A stretch of 64,000 nucleotides of DNA. Source: Cryptomeria japonica (taxonomy: Eukaryota > Streptophyta > Pinopsida > Cupressales > Cupressaceae). A program made the translations under genes and the position numbers. Position 1 is the stretch's first letter. Each line of letters opens with the position of its first letter. Below are positions 48,070 to 58,189 of the stretch, piece by piece. Under the pieces are notes generated by a model. That model saw nothing but the letters and a program-made list of their open reading frames with translations. It was not told where the DNA came from and did no database searches. The DNA lies in contig NC_081411.1 of assembly GCF_030272615.1 (NCBI RefSeq), forward strand, positions 45,211,517 through 45,275,516, given 5' to 3'.

Positions 48070-48570
48070 GTACCAGAAAATACCAAAAACATTCAGAAAA
48101 ATGTCCTGAAGAAAATACAAAAACATTCAAAAAAGTAAAGAAAAATCATGCACCCAAACGGTGAACAACCACTCTGGTGGCCCCTTGGGTAAGTATGATG
48201 GTGAAAACCTGGCCAACAGGCGCCACTCGTAAAGGCTATGGCTCCATTGTCTTTCAGACTTATTGCGATCGCATCTACTTCATACATACATCCATCCATC
48301 CATCAACCATGGCTTGTTATTCCTTTGCAATTATAATAGTACTCCATACATCTTGCATCCCGCTTTTTCATAGTCATGTCTAAAAATGGGGGCAATGCCT
48401 TTAACCTATTGATGGAAGTGGATTCTACATTGTCTTATGATTCATTAAGTTCTTCATTCAAACAAACATCAAAAAATCCAAAAAACATTCAAAAATATCT
48501 CGCAAAAATACCAAAAACATTCAAAACAATTTAAAATCCAAAAACATCGACAAAACCATTGAAAAATCAC
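48070..48570 (+). repeat. A-rich repeats after Tat-2 pol
   Basis: Degenerate CCAAAAACATTCAAAAATA units lie at 48070-48160 and 48470-48570. Between them lies the box GGTGAAAACCTGGCCAACAG (from 48200) shared with Tat-1, then TGGGGGCAATGCC near 48387. Confidence 0.75.
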
Positions 48571-49220
48571 ACAAAAACATGGCAACACCTTGTACATACC
48601 CATCCATGCAGATACCAAAAATAAACATTGACAAAATACTCACACGATGACCATTTACCAATCAACCACACAATCAACATCAACAATCCAAACTGTCTTT
48701 AAAACAAGGATGCATCCTTCCTTACCAAAAACAAAGACAAGATGACGTTTTCGTTAACAAGAAAATTCTGTTCAGCTATCAAATACTTGGTTGATTTGTG
48801 AGTACAATCCTTTGTTTATCTATATCGGGATCTTTCAGCATTGTGTTGTATCGTTTGCGCATTATTTCCGATGAAGTTCTGGGGCATGTACTAATGGTGT
48901 CTACGTGGGAAGTTCACTAAGCTACGTGATCTTATGCCAAATGCAATCATAAATCACTATGGCTTGCTAACTACAGCATATACCTCGACCATATGAACAC
49001 GAACCATTACCAAGGATCCTTATTCTTTATTCTTTATGTATATATACTGTTTGGTTACAGGTACAATGCTCATCCTTTGGTTCCTCTTCCTCCAAAATTG
49101 GATAACGGTTTTATTTCTTAGTACGGTATGCACTTGTCTCAGGATCTGATCAGCCTAAGATCAAGGAGGACGATCCAAGTTATGCACGAAAGGAGATAAT
49201 CCTTGTCTGTTCCGCAAGCA

Positions 49221-49345
49221 ATACTCTGGTCGACTTGACCCTTATATCAAGTCGTTTGTATTAACTTGCTATATTAAACTCCATGAAAGAAATACTCAGG
49301 TCATCTTGAATCATTATGTCAAGATGCTTGTATTATCTTCCAACA
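49221..49345 (+). other. Two tandem covarying hairpins in the Tat-2 3' region
   Basis: Unit 1: AATACTCTGGT, stem CGACTTGA (49231-49238), 8-base loop, TCAAGTCG (49247-49254). Unit 2: AATACTCAGGT, stem CATCTTGA (49302-49309), 9-base loop, TCAAGATG (49319-49326). The units are a tandem duplication. Two stem positions differ between them, with matching changes on both sides, so pairing is kept. Confidence 0.75.
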
Positions 49346-49399
49346 TTTTAAAGCTCAATGATGAAAAAAGAGCACTATGGATCGTCATTTCATCTCATC

Positions 49400-50673
49400 T
49401 GTTTATACATTACATTCCGTTGCATATCACCCACCCATTCATTCATATGTAGGATTTACATGCAACAAATGACCAATAAAGCTGGTCTTGGATACAATCA
49501 TGACCGAGTACTCTGATACATCATCAATGCATCACGCAAAGTCTAACAAACCTTGCATTCCTCATGATCATATCATCCTCACATTTAGTTGCATCTTGCA
49601 TTAAATATTTAGTTGCCTCTTGCATTAAATGTTTAGTTATATCTTGCATTAAACATTCATGTCATTTTTAACTTTGCATATCGTTCATTTTGGACATTAA
49701 GTTTTCATTAATCATTTTTTATCATTACATTAATCATAAATAATTAGATCCATTCATGGGATTAAATTGTCTTTGATTGTATTAAACCATTTACTATGCA
49801 TTTCTTTAGTGTCCGTTATCCATTTTATTATCCTTTATCATTTATTATTGCATCCATTCATTTATAGTTACAAGGTGCATTCATTCATCCATTTATTAAC
49901 ATATCTTATTAGGCATATTTTAGGATCCATTACATTTCCATTTTTAATTGCATTAAGGTGCAGTTATTAAAAACATAAGTTCTAGTATCATCATATCATC
50001 ATTTTTACTTAGAAAAAATTTAAACATTTAGAGTCATAAAATCCATTTGTTTCCAAAACATTGGTTCATATTAAATATCCATTATATAAATACATTCATT
50101 TAAGCATTATCATATAAACATTTGTACTTTACATTTGTTTATCCGTATGCATTCATTCTACACATTCTCATATAAACATGTGTATTAAAACATCTAGATG
50201 CATATTCATACATAAACATCATTCATTCAAACCATTGCATTAACATTATCTCATCATTACATCGCAATAGGAAACACCACAATCCTGTTCATCTATCACG
50301 CATAAGCATATATCATCATGGCATTACATACATAAAGCATTACGTCACAAATCAAAAACAAATCATCCATATATAAACTTGCATTCATATGTTAGTATCC
50401 CACATCATAAATCATCACAAAAACATGCATATAGGAAACATCTCATCAAATGCACAAATGTACACATATCCATCTAAGCAAGAAATCATCATCATGCATA
50501 AACATCCATACATAAATCAAATGCATATCATCACAAATATGGGATCTCCTCATATATATATCATCTCATATATCAGAGTACAATGAAGTCTACAAAAATC
50601 GGCTACCAAGAGCCATCCAAGATACAGTCCATGAATAAACAATGATACAATATATATATGCAAAAATGCTCTC
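49400..50673. other. Low-complexity CATTCATTT/CATAAACATC-rich stretch of Tat-2
   Basis: This is 1.2 kb of degenerate CATT, CATC and ATAAACAT repeats with no frame of interest. It lies between the end of the sense functions and the 3' end of the antisense gene. A terminator or poly(A) site for either strand could lie here but I cannot point to one. Confidence 0.6.
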
Positions 50674-52743
50674 TCAAATGCCACTCTGGCCAGATGCTGT
50701 ACCACCACCACCTCTACCTGCTCCACCACTGGTACCTGCACCACCTAATCCATCTCTCAGTGGAGGCCTCATCGAACCCCCACTCCCTCCTACATCCCCT
50801 GATCTCTCCTGCCGTAGAGGACCCATCACACCCCCACTGCTCTGCATCCTCTGTGATCGCTCGGATCTGGCCTGCCACATCTGTGAATAGCTGAGAGCTT
50901 GCTGGCTAATTGGTACAACCTGCTCATATAACCCCCGCCAGTACTCTATCTCCGCCTGAGCTAGCCGCATCTCCCTCATCACCTCCCCTGAAGGCCCCTG
51001 TGCTCCAATCCGCACTCTCTCCTGCAGCTCCGCCAATCTCTCCATCGTAGTATCTCTCTCCCGCAGCACCACCGTCAGCTCTGACTCACGTGCAAATAGC
51101 TGCACATCCCTAGCTGCTACCTCCTCCTCTAATCTCTCTATCCGGGTCTGCAAATAACCTATCATATGATCCCGTAGATCCCCAGTAGCTCCCTCTCCCG
51201 TGTCCATGGTTGCCTCACCTGTATCACCCTCTCCACTAGGTCCCTTCCCTGCACCTGTATCCATCGGGATCTCTCTCTCCATCCCCCTCCCACTCAGCTG
51301 CACTCCTCCCTGCATCAAAGGTCCCTGTGATATCTGAAGAGGTAGTCCACCTCTCCCTCTCTGCTGCCTCGGCATCCCCAACCCACCTCCACCTCCTCCG
51401 CCACCTCCATCTCCTCCACCTCCTCCACCACCTCCATCTCCACCTCCTCCTCCATCTCCTCCACCTCCTCCGCCACCTCCATCTCCTCCTCCTCCTCCAC
51501 CTCCTCCTCCTCCTCCTACTCCTCCTCCACCTCGACCTCCTACTCTCCGTCCTCGTCCCCGTCCCCTCTCATCCTCAAAAGATGGGATCGGCTCTGCCGG
51601 GTCTGATATCCGTCGGATCAGGTGTGCCGCTTGGTACTGTGTATACTCCACTGTCACCCCTACATCAACGACTCTCAGTCGTAGGTCCCATGGCCTCGCC
51701 TGCAATGTCTGAAACTCTGCCAGTGCCTGATCATACGATAGCACTGGACCCCATGCATACCGCTCCCGAATCACCCGTGCATAGTCCCCTGATCCGCTAG
51801 GCAGTCCCTGCTGCCATCCGAACTGCCTCATCACTCGGCCAGGCACCTGTCTCTCTACATGATAGGAGGTCCTCCCAATCAAGAATCGGGTCATAAACAC
51901 ATACGGCAGTGCCTCCGCATCATCATCCCATGGCTCACACTCCAAGTATGGCCACCATATCACTGCATCTAAATCATCCAATGCCCTCCGCCACCACTCT
52001 AACTTCCCCAAGTGGGGCTGACTCATCATACCACTGTACATAAACATGTATGGCTGGTCCACGGCTCAGAATCTGAGACTCACTAGTCGAGTCACTGGTA
52101 GGTGCTCCCATGCCCACACATGTAGCAGCGTCATGCCCACTGCAAGAGAACCCCTCCCTCGATACACTACCTCGTGTAGCTCCTGATACATGTGCGCTAG
52201 CATGCATGACCCTCATGCAAATCGGGTCCCCTCGGTCATCATCATCTCTATCACCTGTCCCCATCCCACCACCAATCCATGTGACCGCTTGTCTGGACAC
52301 AGAAGTCCTCCCACAATCCCTGACAAAACTGCTGGAAGGGGCTCATATGGTGCCGCTATATCCTTCCATGCGATCGAGCCATTGTTGATATATACATCAT
52401 CGTCAAAAATTCTCTGACATGACACGGTCCCCCAGGATCTATCATATGTAACCAGCTCCCCCCGAATAGGAATCCGAAGGATACGCCACACGTCCTCCAA
52501 AGTCACAGTCATCTCTCCCTAGGCTAAATGAAACGTGCACATCTCACTGTGCCACCGCTCTGCCAATGGTGTAATCAGGCCGTGATTCATCCGAATCACG
52601 GGCATGTGCATCACCTCGTAAAGGCCAATAGCTGCAATACAGTCTATCTCCGCCTGCGTCAACCGATCCCGCAACCCCTATGTCGCAGGAAGGCGCTCGC
52701 ATAACTGCAACATGTGCAGATCCTCCTGCACATAGACATTCAT
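50674..52743 (-). pseudogene. Antisense gene of Tat-2: plant mobile domain (aminotransferase-like) protein
   Basis: Read on the minus strand from ATG 52743, one frame of about 690 codons runs to 50674 with four in-frame stops. The N-terminal half has plant mobile domain order: QAEIDCIAAIGLYEVM, NHGLITPLAERWHSEMCTFH, GEMTVTLEDVWRILRIPIRG, GGLLCPDKRS and LLHVWAWEHLP. A long Gly-rich tract (about 51375-51550) follows, then a Glu/Arg-rich likely coiled coil (about 50950-51190) and a Gly-rich tail. At least two stops sit where the family has Trp (HLA*GEMTV; FA*GSCMLA). The domain is known from MAIN/MAIL1 proteins and plant transposons, including antisense extra ORFs of Tat elements. Its role in the element is unknown. 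Confidence 0.85.
51375..51550 (-). repeat. Gly-codon repeat inside the antisense gene
   Basis: Plus-strand CCTCCNCCACCTCC-type repeats encode runs of Gly with occasional Asp in the antisense frame. The repeat also opens His/Leu-rich and Glu/Val-rich frames on either strand, which I take as by-products. Confidence 0.85.
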
Positions 52744-53019
52744 CAAATCACCATCAGTTGTTTTGTTTTCAAACTTTCTTAAGTTTAAACCTAGACTATC
52801 ATCAGATACTTTGATCAAGTATCTTCGGGTCTCAACAGGTAAGCAATCATGGTCACCTAGACTTCAATAGGCATTTATTCTAAACAAATGACCTAAGTCT
52901 CATCGGGTTGCTATGGTTCAAAACAACTCCCACTTCACCTCGCCATCCATCAATCATTGGCATCCGAAGATTTATTTTGTCCAACATTGGGGCATCTCTT
53001 TATCCTAAGCAAAAGCGCT

Positions 53020-53335
53020 ATTTTACCTACAACATCGCTATTTTACACAAAAGCGCTACTACCTTATCCAAAGCACTCAAACAGCTATGCAAAAGCGCTA
53101 AAATTGCAAAGGCGCTAAAACAGCTATACAATAGCGCTCATTAATGTCAATAGCGCTCAATTAACCCTGCAATAGCGCTACTTGGTCAAAAGAGCTCAAA
53201 CTTGCATACAATAGCACTAATGCATGGCAAAAGCGCTCAAACACCAGCACAATAGCACCATTGCGGCACAATAGCGCTAGTTTATGGAGCAAAAGCACCA
53301 AAACCAGAGTTCCAGCGCTCTTGCTCTGACTTGAC
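53020..53335 (-). repeat. Array of AGCGCTATTG-like motif in the antisense leader
   Basis: On the plus strand about 16 copies of CAATAGCGCT or AAAAGCGCT are spaced roughly 18-24 bases apart (for example AATAGCGCTC near 53132 and 53150). They are the reverse complement of the sense-leader motif, so relative to the antisense gene they have the same orientation as the 38107-38398 array has to gag. The array lies between the antisense TATA box and the antisense ATG. Confidence 0.85.
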
Positions 53336-53566
53336 TTGGACTCAGCTAAAAACCTATCAAAAATGCCTTAAAAGTAAGTTTTTGAATTTGCCTACCACTG
53401 GTCCATAGTCGTCTGGCCGCTGGAATCGTCGGACTCGCTCGAATCTATGCTCGGTGATCAGGATCAGCATAGTAGCTCCTTCTTGCTCCTCCAAATGTCA
53501 CTGTTAGAGCTCTCATTTTCAACTGGTCGCGGTCAAAAATGATCTTATTTTCACCCCTTTCACCCC

Positions 53567-53573
53567 ATTTATA
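53567..53573 (-). promoter_or_regulatory. Candidate TATA box of the antisense gene
   Basis: The minus strand reads GGGGGGTATAAATGGGG. It is the only clear TATA box between the 3' LTR and the antisense array, about 830 bases upstream of ATG 52743. The surrounding GC-rich context contrasts with the rest of the element. Confidence 0.5.
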
Positions 53574-53867
53574 CCCCCCGCCGTCACCATAACTTCACCC
53601 CGCTCATCGCCGTGGTCCCCGTGAACTTCCTAAGCCCCCCATCTCTCCATGTTTCCCCCGTTTTCTTCTATTTTTCACCCATATACCTAACTTCTTCTCT
53701 TCTACCACCCTGCCAATTTTAATTCTTTTTCGAGAGATCGCCCGATTTTTTGAAATTTTTCGGCCCATCTCTCGAGGGGGCATACCACCCATTAAATTTA
53801 CATTTTATGGGGCATTTCTTCACACCAATTTTTCTTTCTTTGAAACGACGCGATAAACCGCACCGTC

Positions 53868-53882
53868 TCAAAGAGGGGCAAA
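53868..53882 (+). promoter_or_regulatory. Tat-2 polypurine tract
   Basis: TCAAAGAGGGGCAAA abuts the 3' LTR and is shared with Tat-1. Confidence 0.88.
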
Positions 53883-55320
53883 TGTAGTCACACAAATCTG
53901 TCCAGCTTAATTAAATAAATATTCGCTATTTATTTGATTAAAAATCTACTAGCCATCAGTTAATTAAATTAATATTTAATTAATTCATCCCCAAACATTC
54001 TTCTATTAATTAAATAAATTATTCAATTTATTTTAATTAATTCATTAAAATCAAATTCCAATTAATTAAATAAATAAAATCAATTTATTTAATTAAAATC
54101 CCTTTTTCTTCTTTTAAATAAATTAAATAAAACATTTATTTAAATCATTATCCCCACCCCACTTGCATTTTCCTACAAATGCAACTTGCACACATTTATT
54201 GAAATAAATGAATTTTTATTTTAAATAAAATCCTATTTTCCCTCACCCACCAAATCCACTTGCATGCCTAAACCCCTTCTAGATTCTTCTAATCACTTCT
54301 AATTAGCCTAAACCATCTTCTAAACTTTGTCACATTCCTAAGCAAAATGGAGTCACTTCTCAAAGCCTAAAAGTCTTTAAGAACCATTAAAGGCTTTCAA
54401 CCTTCAACCACCAAAATCCTTAAAGTCTTTGAAAACCATTGAAGGCTTCCAACCTTCAACCACTCAATCCCCAAAGTCTCCAATAACCATTAATGGTTAA
54501 TTCAACCCTCCCACATGGTTAAAACATTTGTTTTGACTCAACCTCTACCCAACCCAAGGGTCTTATCAAGCCTTTAATGCTTTGACCATGATTATCTCTT
54601 AATCATTTGCACAAAGGTTTATCCTTGGATTAACTCTTAATCCAATGGGTAATCTTAACTTAGACTTGACTCTTAGCCTTTAGATAACCATGAGGTCTTC
54701 TCAGGCCTTTAATGCCTCCAACCTCTTCTTTCAACCCAACCCTATGTTGACACTTGTCACCATTTTATTGGTACAAATTGTGCACATGGATCCCCAACTT
54801 TCAAGCTTGACCCTTGATTAAACTTTTCAATCCTGGCCATCCATTGCTCCATTTTTCCTATAAATAGAGCTCATTCCTTCATAATCCAGATCCTGAAAAC
54901 TTGTATGCATCTAAGCTATAGACATTTTAGAGAGCATTTTAGCATAAGCAATCTAATATCTTATCATTTTTGTTAAAATACATCATTTTAGCATAATATT
55001 AGCTTTTCATTTCATATTTGGAGCTATACTACAAATCTCAATCCTCCATAAGCATCCATAGTGCAAAAAGCTGCTGAGAGCTACACTATTTTGGAACTTG
55101 GAGAGGAGAGGAACAAGGGAGAAGAAGCTAAGGCCATGCTAAGAGGCAGTTGGAGATGTCTCTTGATCTTTGTTTTACTTATTAGATATATTAGCATGTC
55201 TCTTTGTGTCTCTTTTGGTATGCCTTCATAGTTTAGTTTTAGATTGACTAACGCTAATGTTTTTGTGTGTTTGGTGTTCTTTGATCATAGACGAACCTTG
55301 TGCCATTTAGGAGGGCATCA
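53883..55320 (+). repeat. Tat-2 3' LTR
   Basis: Nearly identical to 36601-38026. The length difference of 12 bp is one insertion repeating an AGAGCATTTT-like stretch near 54931. It has the TATA box at 54859-54866 and ends GGGCATCA before the CATGT target copy. Confidence 0.95.
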
Positions 55321-55325
55321 CATGT

Positions 55326-56396
55326 ATTTAAACACCTCAAAATAGAATATTCCAAAGAAGACACCAAGCTATTCTATCTTTTTCCTAACATCCCAGTGGT
55401 AGCAGTATCTTAGTCTATACATGATCTCTTTTACCACCAATCATTTAATGGTTTCAACCTTTATGGATAAATTATAAATGACATTAGGAAAACAAAAGTT
55501 TCAATTATTTACAAGGTTGGTGGCACCTAAATCCTAATATTAATTACGCATGTACATGTAGACATTTATCAATACCTTCCTAAATTTTAATTAGGTGCAC
55601 TTATTTTCAAGTATTAATTATTTTAAAATATTTAACTAATGACGGAGGCTTTTGACATTGACTAGACTAGCCCCTCATATCTTTTGAAATCCTTCCTTTA
55701 CCATTAAGAATTTAACATAAAAAAAAAATTACACATCATATATATTACAATATTTTTAAAGTAATATGTAGATAAATTAACAAGTAAAAAATGGTGACAA
55801 AATTAATCTTAATATTTCTAATATTTTTTAATTTATATGTCAACCCACTCACTTTTAAATATTGTTGGATTCAATTATTACATAATCTAGAACAATTTTA
55901 CATCTTATTAATATAATAAAAGTAAATATTTATTCTTTTTTATTAATTAGAATTGATCTTTGATAGTTTAAATGAATAATATTAAAAAAATAATCCTCAT
56001 TCCACCTTTAAAAAAAATCACAAAATTAAATAATCCACAATAATTTTACATATTATTAATATAATAACAGTAAACATTTATTCTAGTTTATTAATTAGAA
56101 TTGATCTTTTATAATTGAGATGAATAATTTCAAAAAATAATCCTCATTCAACCTTTAAAAAATCAATAACTTCAAAATGTCTCTTTCTACTATATTCTAA
56201 CAATATATAGTCTTTTTCTTGACCAATTGCTTGGACTACTTGATTTAATTGTGACATACCCTTTTCTTGGACTAATTGATTTAATTGTGACATATCAGAA
56301 ACAACATTACTCGAGGAGATTAGAGCAGACAGAAAAAAATTGAATAAGATAGCTGCTACCGCAGACAGAAAAAATTTGAATTTGATAGCTGTTACC
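55326..56396. repeat. Duplicated segment, copy B, left part, with local tandem expansions
   Basis: It is homologous to 13811-14500. It holds three local duplications not seen in copy A: a ~150-bp unit (about 55870-56020 and 56025-56165), a 36-bp unit twice (TTGGACTACTTG from 56231 and 56267), and a 36-bp GCAGACAGAAA unit (56325, 56361, 56397). No gene. Confidence 0.75.
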
Positions 56397-56745
56397 GCAG
56401 ACAGAAACATATATTTTTATTTATTCATAAAACAAGTTACAGTTCCTCTCTTTGCTATAGGGAATTTCATTGTTACTAAACAAGGAGGAAAATAGATCAT
56501 ACGTGGAAGGATCGTCGCATAAATTTAGTAAACGTGAGAAACAAGTTTTGACACGTTAAAGGCAGTCTAACAGCAGTTTTTAGTCAACCTTAGTGAGCTC
56601 TAGATTTGAACTCTAAATGTTGGACTCTAATTTATAGAGCTCCTTCTTTTTAGTCAAACACATGTGCGAGGAAAAATCCATCACAGGCATTGTGCATTTC
56701 GACGCATCTTATGACACGCCAAGACAATGTTCACTCCATAATAAA
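56397..56745 (-). pseudogene. Methyltransferase gene remnant: 3' UTR joined to promoter, coding region lost
   Basis: 56400-56600 matches the 3' UTR and last codons of the methyltransferase gene (AGGCAGTCTAACNGCNGTTTTTAGT). At about 56605-56615 it switches to sequence matching the start-codon region and promoter (GTTGNACTCTAAT, then ACATGTGCG, then TGCATTTCNACGCATCTT). The whole coding part and intron, about 1 kb, are missing. It is a deletion relic of a second gene copy. Confidence 0.75.
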
Positions 56746-57340
56746 TACTCTATAGTTAATTGCTTACAAATGAATGTCTTGTGAGAAGCAATTGTCATTA
56801 TTCGGCAGAATCAAACTTGGGTTACGTTTGATGCTTGCATTATTCAGTTGAATCGAATGTTGCTTAAATTTGATGGTTGAAAGTGACTTAAATTCGATAG
56901 TTGAAAGTGACTTAAATTTGATGGTAATATTTGATGTTTACATTGGATGGTTATATTGGCAGTTGATTTTAAATAACACATTTTAAGTTTTGTTTTGTTG
57001 AGGTGGCTCTAAAATTACATTTCTTTTTTGAGTAAAAGTCATTCGTTAGTCGCGCAATTGACTAACCTATCACTAACACGCTGTAAAAAGATCTGTTTTA
57101 GAAACAGAATAGCTTCAGCCCTATCTTTATGTATTATATATAAATATTTAAATTAATTGTTTGGAGGTGTGTTCTAGGTTGTCATGTCCATGAGAATTTG
57201 CTAACCTTTTAAATGGACTCGACCTTCCAATACTTTGCAATTACTATTATTGTTGAAAGTTTGACTATGTATATTTTAAAACTTCTATGTCAACATCTTC
57301 TTACAAAGAACATAGACAATGTTCAGCTCATACGATTTTC
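56746..57340. repeat. Duplicated segment, copy B, right part; empty site of the Copia insertion
   Basis: It matches 24490-24563 and then 30304-31105, continuous across the place where copy A has the Copia element (about 56776-56800). It carries the same TTTGATGG repeats and the TTTTTTGAGTAAAAGTCATTC block. Confidence 0.7.
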
Positions 57341-58189
57341 AGTTGGCACGTATTTCAACACTTTTTATTATAGTCAGATACTTTATAATTACAAATATAA
57401 AATTTCAATTTTAAAAATAATGTGACGTGAAACAGACTAATAAAATAAAATAATATATCTGAAGAAAAAAGATGCTTACGGTTTTCATGAATGAAAGACA
57501 AATGGATATTACAAAACGTAAGGACGTACGTCAGAAAGGCTAAAAAGCAAAATGTCCTTTTTCAAACGTCTTCATTAAGATGCTCAGGGATTCTTCACGT
57601 TGATATTCGTTTAATAGTGATATAATAGGGTTTCAAAAAAACATCAAAAAGCAAATAAAAACATTAAATATATATATCAGACGTCGTTACTATCAAAAAC
57701 ATTGTTTCAACATAATAAGGAAGAATAAAAATCGTTCCAATATTTAATCAATAATTATATCATTCGATTGGTTGGCACCACTTTCACCAAGGGAGACATT
57801 AGGGTTAGGGTGAGGGAGACATTAAGCTAATTTTTTTTGTTTCACAGTTCATTACGTGGATGTAAGTTTTTTTTAATTATTATTGCAAGGGTGAACTTTA
57901 TATGCTAATGATTTGGGTTTATTAAAACTATTTGAAAAATTACTAAAAATAAATAAAAATCTATTTATTTATGTCAACTTTTATTTTGTTATGAATTTAT
58001 ATAAATGTAATATTTTAATATAATTATATATAAAAATAAATAAATAACTGTTTATTCATGTCAACTTTTATTTTGTTATGAATCTATTTTAATGGAATAC
58101 TTTAATACAATTATATATTAAAAACGATATATTCTTGTGAGAAAATTGGATATAATTTACAATTTTCACTCATCTCTATTTGAGATGTG
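57341..58189. other. AT-rich stretch without recognisable genes
   Basis: A pair of diverged ~100-bp repeats, both with GTCAACTTTTATTTTGTTATGAAT, occurs at 57970-58010 and 58050-58090. Nothing else is supported. Confidence 0.5.

Larger units (their letters stand above)
36601..55320 (+). mobile_element. Tat-2: 18.7 kb Tat-lineage Ty3/Gypsy element with antisense plant-mobile-domain gene
   Basis: CATGT flanks it at 36596-36600 and 55321-55325. The LTRs are TGTAGTCACA...GGGCATCA, 1426 and 1438 bp, with about 15 substitutions and one 12-bp indel by eye, so the insertion is young. Inside are a primer site, a motif array, a leader of about 2.3 kb and one gag-pro-pol frame with two RNase H domains (a hallmark of the Tat lineage). 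Then come a long 3' region with hairpins and an antisense gene, a second motif array in reverse orientation, and a polypurine tract. All coding parts carry nonsense changes. Confidence 0.95.

Noticed and set aside
51327-51800. His/Leu-rich and Glu/Val-rich frames across the CCTCC repeat
   Set aside because: They are by-products of the repeat that encodes Gly in the antisense mobile-domain gene.
53020-53335. CRISPR-like reading of the spaced AGCGCT array
   Set aside because: The repeats are short and degenerate, spacing is irregular and the DNA is a plant retrotransposon.
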